From an uncultured Oscillospiraceae bacterium (GTDB lineage: Bacteria > Bacillota > Clostridia > Oscillospirales > Oscillospiraceae), in assembly GCA_910579485.1 (NCBI GenBank), contig CAJTVO010000118.1, forward strand, positions 1-10,431: a stretch of 10,431 nt of DNA. Reading direction: 5' to 3'. Below are positions 6,204 through 10,431 of this stretch, piece after piece. The position numbers and the translations under genes are program-made. Below the pieces are notes generated by a model. It had not been told where the DNA came from. It saw only the letters and a program-made list of their open reading frames with translations, and made no database searches. Position 1 is the stretch's first letter, and every line of letters begins with the position of its first letter.

Positions 6204-6226
6204 TTCTATCGCCCCTTTCTGCCGCT

Positions 6227-6255
6227 ATTGTAAAACAAACAGGATAGTTTGTCAA
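6227..6255 (-). promoter_or_regulatory. Promoter of the membrane protein-regulator operon
   Basis: On the minus strand a consensus TTGACA (6255-6250) and TACAAT (6232-6227) are 17 bp apart. The leader to the ATG at 6203 is short. Confidence 0.85.
6235..6252. promoter_or_regulatory. Inverted repeat in promoter spacer, candidate operator
   Basis: ACAAAC(6235-6240) and GTTTGT(6247-6252) are perfect arms around 6 bp. They lie between the -35 and -10 of the operon promoter, where a bound repressor would exclude RNA polymerase. The XRE regulator of the same operon is the likely ligand; this is inferred from position. Confidence 0.55.
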
Positions 6256-6282
6256 GTATATTTTACAGTCTGGCGATAAGGT

Positions 6283-6313
6283 TTTCCGTCCGGCGGAGTA
6301 TGCCGGACGGAAA
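6283..6313. repeat. 12-bp perfect inverted repeat between divergent promoters
   Basis: TTTCCGTCCGGC(6283-6294) and GCCGGACGGAAA(6302-6313) surround a 7-nt loop. The element lies between the -35 of the leftward operon and the -35 of the rightward peptide gene, 2 bp from the latter. Its A/T ends are on the wrong side for a terminator in either direction, so a protein site or cruciform is more likely than termination. Confidence 0.55.
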
Positions 6314-6315
6314 TG

Positions 6316-6344
6316 TTGCAAAATCTGTCGTATTCTGGTATAAT
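6316..6344 (+). promoter_or_regulatory. Extended -10 promoter of the 31-residue peptide
   Basis: TTGCAA (6316-6321) and TATAAT (6339-6344) are 17 bp apart, with TG at 6336-6337 making an extended -10. The predicted start near 6351 places ACCGGTCCTT at the extreme 5' end of the transcript. Confidence 0.8.
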
Positions 6345-6360
6345 GGGGGCACCGGTCCTT

Positions 6361-6386
6361 CTCCGTTCCTGATAAGGGAAAGGAGG
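6361..6386 (+). promoter_or_regulatory. Stem-loop sequestering the peptide's Shine-Dalgarno
   Basis: CTCC(6361-6364) and TTCC(6366-6369) pair with GGAG(6382-6385) and GGAA(6377-6380), separated by one G-A mismatch, around the loop TGATAAG. The stem buries the core of AAAGGAGGTGATT (6379-6391), itself an unusually long match to the 16S anti-Shine-Dalgarno sequence. The pAD1 fst mRNA has a comparable 5' stem-loop that restrains translation. Confidence 0.6.
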
Positions 6387-6428
6387 TGATTTCCTATGAA
6401 CGAGATCAAAAGTTTCGTGATTTCTGTC
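6385..6428 (+). repeat. Direct repeat a, over the peptide start codon
   Basis: This 44-nt segment covers the end of the Shine-Dalgarno sequence, the ATG and the first codons. It is repeated imperfectly at 6545-6585. Identical blocks are GGTGATTTCCT (6385-6395), TGAACGAG (6397-6404), AAGTTTC (6410-6416) and CTGTC (6424-6428). Confidence 0.8.
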
Positions 6429-6491
6429 GTAGCAGGCATAGTCAGCTTCTATGTCTGCAAATTACTCGACAGATACCGTAAGGACCGGTAA
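6396..6491 (+). CDS. Fst-like 31-residue membrane peptide, putative type I toxin
   Basis: The peptide begins MNEIKSFVISVVAGIVS, forms one hydrophobic helix (about residues 6-24), and ends with a basic and acidic tail LLDRYRKDR. This layout is that of Fst/Ldr/TxpA-type toxins, membrane peptides whose overproduction damages the cell envelope. Like Fst it shows a VI-x-G-V core and an LD at the helix end, although the proline of Fst is absent. The Shine-Dalgarno match AAAGGAGGTGATT is 9 nt (from GGAGG) before the ATG and lies in a stem. A strong terminator follows 9 bp after the stop. The antisense promoter and direct repeat downstream complete a par-like type I module. It is too short for standard gene callers. 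Toxicity is inferred from architecture. A plain small membrane peptide remains the alternative. Confidence 0.72.
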   Translation: MNEIKSFVISVVAGIVSFYVCKLLDRYRKDR

Positions 6492-6495
6492 TCCC

Positions 6496-6579
6496 AGCAA
6501 GAACCCCCGGAGAGATAGGAGCTCTCCGGGGGTTCCTTTTTTGCGGTGATTTCCTTGAACGAGTTTTAAGTTTCTTGAT
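6496..6579 (-). ncRNA. Putative antisense antitoxin RNA (RNAII-like)
   Basis: A transcript from the minus-strand promoter at 6586-6615 would begin near 6579. It would carry the complement of repeat b (6579-6545) at its 5' end, and hence be largely complementary to the peptide mRNA around its start codon. It would then read the terminator hairpin (6535-6501) and stop soon after, giving about 80-85 nt. In pAD1 par, RNAII is likewise convergent, shares the terminator and pairs through 5' direct repeats. The 3' end is uncertain because the T-run on this strand is poor (TTCTTGC). Confidence 0.58.
6501..6542 (+). terminator. Strong terminator of the peptide gene, shared with antisense RNA
   Basis: A 14-bp perfect stem, GAACCCCCGGAGAG (6501-6514) with CTCTCCGGGGGTTC (6522-6535), has a 7-nt loop and is followed by CTTTTTT. 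On the minus strand the same stem could end the convergent antisense RNA, though with a weaker tract. Confidence 0.93.
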
Positions 6580-6585
6580 ACTGTC
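6545..6585 (-). repeat. Direct repeat b, degenerate copy of the peptide start region
   Basis: This copy keeps GGTGATTTCCT (6545-6555), TGAACGAG (6556-6563), AAGTTTC (6568-6574), TGAT and CTGTC in the same order as 6385-6428. It has lost the A of the start codon and has a diverged stretch at 6564-6567. It lies at the predicted 5' end of the convergent antisense RNA. That explains how a transcript from here could recognise the peptide mRNA. Confidence 0.78.
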
Positions 6586-6615
6586 ATTATAGCACAGGTA
6601 TGACCCACTATGCAA
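6586..6615 (-). promoter_or_regulatory. Convergent extended -10 promoter for the antisense RNA
   Basis: On the minus strand TTGCAT (6615-6610) is followed after 18 bp by consensus TATAAT (6591-6586). A TG one base before the -10 makes it an extended -10 promoter. No protein-coding start lies downstream in this direction, so a non-coding product is the natural reading. Confidence 0.72.
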
Positions 6616-6644
6616 GAGGAAGGCGCAAAAATTTTCTTTGAATT

Positions 6645-7811
6645 TTACGCCATCTTCTCTTTGATGTGGCTGAGACGGTCCAGAGCCTCGTTAAGGGTCT
6701 CGTCCTTCTTGGCGAAATGGACGCGGACGATGTCCTGGACGTTCTCCTTGAAGAAGGACGTGCCGGGGACGCAGGCTACGCCTACCTTCCGGGCCATTTC
6801 CTCGCAGAACTCCACGTCGGTCTGGCCCTTCTTCAGGTAGGGACCGATGTTCGCCAGGACGAAATACGCGCCCTGGGGATCGGTAAAGGGAATGCCGATG
6901 TTCTTCAGGCCGTCGGTGAACAGCTTCTTCATATGGGCGTAGTGGGCCCCAAACTCCTCGTAGTAGCTGTCCGGCATATCCAGGCCCACTACGGCGGCCT
7001 CCATCAGGGGAGAGGGCGCGCCTACGGTATTGAAATCGTGGTACTGCTTGATACGGTCCATGATCTCCTTGGGGGCGATGGCGTAGCCAAGACGCCAGCC
7101 GGTGACGGAGTAGGTCTTGGAGAGGCTGGAGCAGCTGACGGTGCGCTCCCACATGCCCGGGAGGGAGTTCATATAGGTGTGCTTGTGGCCGTCATAGATG
7201 ATATGCTCGTACACCTCGTCCATGATGGCGTACACGTCGTACTTGACGCACAGGTCCGCAATGAGCTTCAGCTCGTCGCAGGTGAACACCTTGCCGCTGG
7301 GGTTGGAGGGATTGCAGATCAGAATGGCCTTGGCCCCCTGCTTGAAGGCGTCCTCCAGAACGTTGGCGTCGAACCCGAAGGCCGGGGGTACCAGGGGCAC
7401 GTAGATGGGCTCGCAGTCCGCCAGGATGGCCTGGGCGTGGTAGTTCTCGAAGTAGGGGGAGAACAGGATGATCTTATCCCCCGGGTTGGTCAGGGCGAAG
7501 ATGGTGTCCACCATGGCCTCGGTGGAGCCGATGGTCACCACGATCTCCGTATCCGGGTCCAGGGTGCGGCCCATGAACCGGCCGCACTTCCGGGCCAGGG
7601 CCTGGCGGAAGTTGGGCGCGCCCATGGTGATGGGGTACTGGTGGGGACCAAGATGGCTCACCTCCGCCAGACGGTCCATCATGGCCTTGGGGGGATCGAA
7701 GTCCGGGAACCCCTGGGCCAGGTTGATGGCCCCCGCGTCAATGGCGATCCGGGTCATCCGGCGGATGACGGAATCGGTGAAAAGCTTGTTCTTTCTGCTC
7801 ATTTCCTGCAT
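6645..7811 (-). CDS. Class I/II PLP aminotransferase, aromatic/methionine-type
   Basis: The 388-residue fold-type I enzyme has QGFPDFDPP near residue 33 and HQYPITMGAP near 57, as in kynurenine/glutamine transaminase and methionine aminotransferase (YbdL) relatives. PLP contacts are visible: N170 in NPSNPSGK, D198 and Y201 in DEVYEHIIYDG, the Schiff-base lysine K232 in SLSKTYSVTGWRLGY, and a carboxylate-binding arginine in VRVHFAK near the end. The start at 7811 has AAGGAAG 8 nt upstream; an upstream GTG at 7850 is badly spaced. It follows the ACT protein by 60 bp and is probably the third gene of the paaK-family operon. With those neighbours, transamination of aromatic amino acids to arylpyruvates is a reasonable guess. 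The exact substrate cannot be read from sequence. No clear terminator follows its stop. Confidence 0.92.
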   Translation of the reverse strand: MQEMSRKNKLFTDSVIRRMTRIAIDAGAINLAQGFPDFDPPKAMMDRLAEVSHLGPHQYPITMGAPNFRQALARKCGRFMGRTLDPDTEIVVTIGSTEAMVDTIFALTNPGDKIILFSPYFENYHAQAILADCEPIYVPLVPPAFGFDANVLEDAFKQGAKAILICNPSNPSGKVFTCDELKLIADLCVKYDVYAIMDEVYEHIIYDGHKHTYMNSLPGMWERTVSCSSLSKTYSVTGWRLGYAIAPKEIMDRIKQYHDFNTVGAPSPLMEAAVVGLDMPDSYYEEFGAHYAHMKKLFTDGLKNIGIPFTDPQGAYFVLANIGPYLKKGQTDVEFCEEMARKVGVACVPGTSFFKENVQDIVRVHFAKKDETLNEALDRLSHIKEKMA

Positions 7812-7837
7812 GGCAAATTCTTCCTTCTTTCCTTGTT

Positions 7838-7862
7838 GGCCGCCCGTCACGCTCCGGCGGCC
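7838..7862. repeat. Stem in the ACT-aminotransferase gap
   Basis: GGCCGCC(7838-7844) and GGCGGCC(7856-7862) form a perfect 7-bp stem with an 11-nt loop between the two genes. No T-run follows on the minus strand, so it is more likely an mRNA-processing or stability stem than a terminator. Confidence 0.4.
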
Positions 7863-7871
7863 GGGGTGATA

Positions 7872-8267
7872 TCAGACCAGTCCGGTCAGGACGCGGTCCA
7901 GCTTCTCCGGCTCGGACACGCGGAAGATCATATAGGCCAGGCCGTTTTTCTGGCTCATGCCGGAGTACATATACTCAATGTCGATGTCCGCCGCCGCGAT
8001 GCTGCTCAGCACCGCGTTGAGCCCGCCGGGCTTGTCGGACACGGGAGCCTGGACCACCGGCGTCTCCCGGACGATGAAGCCGTTATCACGCAGCAGTCTG
8101 GCCGCGCGCTGGGGCATGTCCACGATGAGGCGCAGCACGCCGTAGTCCGCCGTCTCCGCAATGTTCAGGGCCTGCATATCTACATGATTCTGGGCCAGCA
8201 GCTCCGTTACCGCGGACAGCTGTCCCGCCCGGTTCTCCAGAAAGACCGATAATTGTTGGATCATCAT
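7872..8267 (-). CDS. Double ACT-domain amino-acid-sensing protein
   Basis: The 131-residue soluble protein is built of two ACT-type repeats: about 3-67 (IQQLSVFLENRAGQLSAVTELLAQNHVDMQAL) and about 71-131 (VVQAPVSDKPGGLNAVLSSIAAADIDIEYMY). The paired N/K-x-x-G-x-L turns (NRAGQL, DKPGGL) are where ACT dimers bind amino acids. Proteins of this double-ACT form are commonly encoded next to phenylacetate-CoA ligase homologues and indolepyruvate oxidoreductases in anaerobes, and are presumed to sense aromatic amino acids. No catalytic domain is attached. Two adjacent ATGs at 8267 and 8264 are both usable behind AGGAA. It lies 75 bp after the ligase and 60 bp before the aminotransferase. Confidence 0.9.
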   Translation of the reverse strand: MMIQQLSVFLENRAGQLSAVTELLAQNHVDMQALNIAETADYGVLRLIVDMPQRAARLLRDNGFIVRETPVVQAPVSDKPGGLNAVLSSIAAADIDIEYMYSGMSQKNGLAYMIFRVSEPEKLDRVLTGLV

Positions 8268-8320
8268 AGCGCTGGTTCCTCACTTTTCCATTATTATTCT
8301 CGCTCAGGCGCTGTTGTTCG

Positions 8321-8346
8321 CTGACCCTTCCAAGAAAAAGGGTCAG
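8321..8346. repeat. Stem overlapping the ligase stop codon
   Basis: CTGACCCTT(8321-8329) and AAGGGTCAG(8338-8346) form a perfect 9-bp stem around 8 nt and include the stop codon of the ligase gene. On the minus strand it is followed by CGAACAACAG and no T-run. A partial attenuator or processing signal between the ligase and ACT genes is possible; a full terminator is unlikely. Confidence 0.45.
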
Positions 8347-9641
8347 ATCTTTCTCTTGTCGATGATGCGGACCGCCTTGCCCTCGCTGCGGGTGATGGTC
8401 TTGGGGGCCACCAGGCGCACGCGGGCGTAGATGCCCAGCATGGCCTTCAGGGCAGCCACCAGGCTCTTCTCCATATCGGTGATCTTGCCCAGGGAGTCGG
8501 AGAAGTTCTCCGGGGTCATCTCCACCATGACCTCCAGGGTGTCGGAGTTGTTCACCCGGTCCACGATGATCTGGTAGTTAGCGGGATACCCCTGCTCCAG
8601 CAGCACCGTCTCGATCTGGGACGGGAACACGTTCACGCCCTTGACGATCAGCATGTCGTCGCTGCGGCCCATGGGCTTCGACATCTTTACGTGGGTGCGT
8701 CCGCAGGAGCAGGGCTTCCGGGTGAGGACGCAGATGTCGCGGGTCCGGTAGCGCAGGAGGGGGAACGCCTCTTTGGTGATGGAGGTGAACACCAGTTCGC
8801 CCTTGCTGCCCTCGGGCAGGACCTCCCCGGTATCCGGGTCGATAATCTCGGCGATGAAGTGGTCCTCGTTGATGTGCATCCCTGTCTGCTCGGAGCACTC
8901 GAAGGCCACGCCGGGGCCGCTGGTCTCCGTGAGACCGTAGATGTCGTAGGCCTTGATGCCCAGCTTGTCCTGGATATCCCGGCGCATCTCCTCGCTCCAG
9001 GCCTCCGCGCCGAAGATGCCCGCCTTCAGCTTGATCTGGTCCCGCAGGCCCCGCTCGTGGATGCTCTCCGCCAGGTAGGCGGCGTAGGAGGGCGTGCAGC
9101 ACAGGATGGTGGAACCCAGGTCCACCATGAACTGCAGCTGCCGGTCCGTGTTGCCGGAGGACATGGGCAGGGTCAGGCACCCCACCTTGTGGCTGCCGCC
9201 GTTGAGTCCCGGGCCGCCGGTGAAAAGGCCGTAGCCGTAGCAGACGTGGCACACGTCCTCGCTGGTGCCACCCGCCGCCGTGATGGCCCGGGCGCAGCAG
9301 TCCTCCCACAGGTCCACGTCGTGCTGGGTATAAAAAGCCACCACCCGCCGCCCGGTGGTGCCGGAGGTGGACTGAATGCGGATGCAGTCCTTCAGCGGCG
9401 CGCCCAGCAGGCCGTAGGGATAGGCGTCCCGCAGGTCGTCCTTGGTGAGGAAGGGCAGCTTGTGGAGGTCCTCCACGCTTTGGACGTCATCGGGCGTGAG
9501 GCCCTTCTCCTCCATTTTTTGACGGTAGTAGGGCACGTTGTCCCACACGTGCCGCACCTGGCTCACCAGGCGCTCGTTCTGCCAGTCCAGGAGCTGCTCC
9601 CGGGAGGCAGTCTCGATCTCTGGTTGATAGTAACGCTCCAT
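8343..9641 (-). CDS. paaK: Phenylacetate-CoA ligase family protein
   Basis: The 432-residue member of the adenylate-forming (ANL) superfamily activates an aryl or aryl-acetic acid with ATP and joins it to CoA, or runs in reverse to make ATP from the thioester. The motifs are in order: P-loop STSGTTGR at 91-98, YGLTETSG at 235-242, YRTRD at 298-302, and the A10 lysine K422 in RSEGKAVRII. A CxCG motif at 311-314 is usual in PaaK. Length and the PaaK-type C-terminal domain fit well. AAGGAG lies 7 nt before the ATG. It is first in a probable operon with the double-ACT and aminotransferase genes. That context favours arylacetate metabolism linked to aromatic amino acids over aerobic phenylacetate degradation. 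The indolepyruvate oxidoreductase genes iorA/iorB, often nearby, are not in this window. Confidence 0.93.
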   Translation of the reverse strand: MERYYQPEIETASREQLLDWQNERLVSQVRHVWDNVPYYRQKMEEKGLTPDDVQSVEDLHKLPFLTKDDLRDAYPYGLLGAPLKDCIRIQSTSGTTGRRVVAFYTQHDVDLWEDCCARAITAAGGTSEDVCHVCYGYGLFTGGPGLNGGSHKVGCLTLPMSSGNTDRQLQFMVDLGSTILCCTPSYAAYLAESIHERGLRDQIKLKAGIFGAEAWSEEMRRDIQDKLGIKAYDIYGLTETSGPGVAFECSEQTGMHINEDHFIAEIIDPDTGEVLPEGSKGELVFTSITKEAFPLLRYRTRDICVLTRKPCSCGRTHVKMSKPMGRSDDMLIVKGVNVFPSQIETVLLEQGYPANYQIIVDRVNNSDTLEVMVEMTPENFSDSLGKITDMEKSLVAALKAMLGIYARVRLVAPKTITRSEGKAVRIIDKRKI

Positions 9642-9664
9642 AAATGGTCTCCTTGGTGGTTTCT

Positions 9665-9678
9665 GTATACATGTACAC
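9665..9678. promoter_or_regulatory. Near-palindrome in ligase leader
   Basis: GTATACATGTACAC contains the perfect palindrome TACATGTA (9668-9675), with matching outer GT/AC after one mismatch. It lies between the -10 and the ribosome site of the ligase gene, where a repressor could block elongation. The regulator is unknown and chance is a real alternative. Confidence 0.3.
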
Positions 9679-9698
9679 GCTTTGGTACGATCACTTTT

Positions 9699-9727
9699 AC
9701 TTTACCACTTTCAACGGATAAAGTCAA
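9699..9727 (-). promoter_or_regulatory. Promoter of the ligase operon
   Basis: On the minus strand TTGACT (9727-9722) and TAAAGT (9704-9699) are separated by 17 bp. The predicted leader to the ATG at 9641 is about 50 nt. Confidence 0.72.
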
Positions 9728-9784
9728 TGAATTTTCCGTCCTAATTCTGCGATAAAATGCAAATTTTTCGTCCGGATGCCCCCG

Positions 9785-10258
9785 TCAGGAGACCGAGGCC
9801 GTCCGGACAATCACCCTGGAGGGCTGTGCGACCACGGTGCAGCCCTCCGGCACGTCCGTACAGACTACCGCCCCCGCGCCCACGCGCGCGCCGTCCCCCA
9901 CGCGGATGCCGCCGATCAGGACCGCTCCCGCGCCGATGAGACAGCCGTCCCCTATTTGGGGCGCCCTGCCATCCACCTCGCCGATGGTGACATTCTGATA
10001 GATCCGGCAGCCGGCGCCGATGGAGGCGTACCGGGAAATGTATATCCCGTGGAGCCCGTGGGGCAGGGAGGGCACGCCGGCGATCCGCGCGCCCCGCCCG
10101 ATGTAGCCGCCCCGCTTGTGGGCCATGCGGTTGAGGAGGAAGGTCAGGACGTCGCCCAGAAGACGGCTCCCCGTCCGCTCCCGCAGCCGGAAGAAGCGCC
10201 AGTAGAGGCGCAGGTTATTGCCCAGGGAAACGTCCATGAGCCATTCTCGAAGGTGCAT
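9785..10258 (-). CDS. Serine acetyltransferase-like hexapeptide acyltransferase
   Basis: The 157-residue protein has a short helical N-terminus (about 1-50) and then a left-handed beta-helix of hexapeptide repeats (about 52-150: IGRGARIAG, IGAGCRIYQNVTIGE, IGDGCLIGAGAVLIGGIRVGDGARVGAGAVV). The segment SLPHGLHGIYIS supplies a candidate catalytic histidine (H67 or H70). YQNVTIGE is typical of CysE-like enzymes and of small capsule/polysaccharide O-acetyltransferases. It lacks the long N-terminal domain of full-size CysE, so acetyl-CoA-dependent O-acetylation of serine or of a sugar are both possible. The start at 10258 is chosen because AGAGGA lies 8 nt upstream; the longer frame to 10336 would run across the promoter. 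It has its own promoter and stands apart from the ligase operon. Confidence 0.82.
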   Translation of the reverse strand: MHLREWLMDVSLGNNLRLYWRFFRLRERTGSRLLGDVLTFLLNRMAHKRGGYIGRGARIAGVPSLPHGLHGIYISRYASIGAGCRIYQNVTIGEVDGRAPQIGDGCLIGAGAVLIGGIRVGDGARVGAGAVVCTDVPEGCTVVAQPSRVIVRTASVS

Positions 10259-10290
10259 CGCGGCGGTCCTCTTTCCTTTTGATGCCCTCC

Positions 10291-10319
10291 AGCATATCAC
10301 ATCCCGCCCGCAAATGCAA
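10291..10319 (-). promoter_or_regulatory. Promoter of the acetyltransferase gene
   Basis: On the minus strand TTGCAT (10319-10314) and TATGCT (10296-10291) are 17 bp apart, with TG one base before the -10. Confidence 0.65.
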
Positions 10320-10338
10320 CAGTCAACGGGACCCATAT

Positions 10339-10370
10339 AAAAAATCCCCCGAGGTCCGCACCTCGGGGGA
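10339..10370 (-). terminator. Intrinsic terminator of the gene entering from the right
   Basis: On the minus strand an 11-bp perfect stem (10370-10360 with 10355-10345, TCCCCCGAGGT arms) with a 4-nt loop is followed by six T (10344-10339). Confidence 0.92.
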
Positions 10371-10381
10371 CGCGCCGCGCG

Positions 10382-10431
10382 CTACAAAAGCCAGGCCATC
10401 AGTCCGCCGGCCACCGCCGCCAGCCCGGCGG
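10382..10431 (-). CDS. C-terminal fragment of a hydrophobic, probably membrane, protein
   Basis: The window cuts this gene; only the last 15 residues and the TAG stop (10384-10382) are present. They read AGLAAVAGGLMAWLL, a run typical of a terminal transmembrane helix. A strong terminator begins 12 bp past the stop, supporting a real gene end in this frame. The family cannot be determined from so little. Confidence 0.55.
   Translation of the reverse strand, partial: AGLAAVAGGLMAWLL

Noticed and set aside
6666..8252. Very long open frame on the plus strand, opposite the aminotransferase and ACT genes
   Set aside because: It is antisense to well-supported genes, has low-complexity Gly/Val/His/Leu composition, no recognisable domain and no ribosome site. 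GC-rich codon use commonly leaves such antisense frames open.
9770..9808. GTCCGGA/TCCGGAC inverted repeat at the end of the acetyltransferase gene as a terminator
   Set aside because: The loop is about 25 nt, and the minus strand continues with A-rich rather than T-rich sequence, so termination is not supported.

Overview
The window reads as chromosomal DNA of a GC-rich (roughly 58-62% by eye) Gram-positive anaerobe. Strong AGGAGG-type ribosome sites, TTGACA/TATAAT promoters with extended -10s, a ruvC-ruvA-ruvB operon, ACT-less short SerA and a PaaK-ACT pair suggest Clostridia, most likely an Oscillospiraceae-type gut bacterium. The lineage is inferred from style and gene content, not from an alignment.

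Layout, left to right. 1-97: GC-rich hairpin-prone DNA. 98-304 (-): small XRE/Cro-type regulator, divergent from 404-667 (+), a small hypothetical protein. The two share a 99-bp region holding a perfect-consensus promoter with a nested dyad centred on its -35. 664-2973 (-): Holliday-junction operon ruvC-ruvA-ruvB; ruvC and ruvA are separated by a hairpin-rich repeat. 3188-5228 (+): serC-serA, the first two steps of serine synthesis, ending in a repeat of the same family and then tandem terminators. 5461-6203 (-): a five-helix membrane protein and an XRE regulator, overlapping by 4 nt, behind a perfect-consensus promoter with an inverted repeat in its spacer. 6351-6615: an unusual small locus (below). 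6645-9641 (-): phenylacetate-CoA ligase family protein, double-ACT protein and class I/II aminotransferase, probably one transcription unit for aromatic/aryl amino-acid turnover. 9785-10258 (-): serine-acetyltransferase-like hexapeptide protein with its own promoter. 10339-10431 (-): terminator and the hydrophobic C-terminus of a gene entering from the right.

The main discovery candidate is 6351-6615. It encodes a 31-residue single-helix peptide behind an exceptionally strong Shine-Dalgarno sequence that is folded into a stem. The 5' end of its predicted mRNA can pair with the sequence at its stop codon, and a strong hairpin terminator follows. Beyond the terminator lies a degenerate direct repeat of the peptide's translation-initiation region, directly in front of a convergent extended -10 promoter. 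This is the architecture of the par/fst type I toxin-antitoxin locus of plasmid pAD1: convergent RNAs, shared terminator, direct repeats over the toxin start. It is therefore proposed as a chromosomal Fst-like type I toxin-antitoxin module.

No gene-free stretch exceeds 300 bases. No tRNA, rRNA, CRISPR array or insertion sequence was seen.
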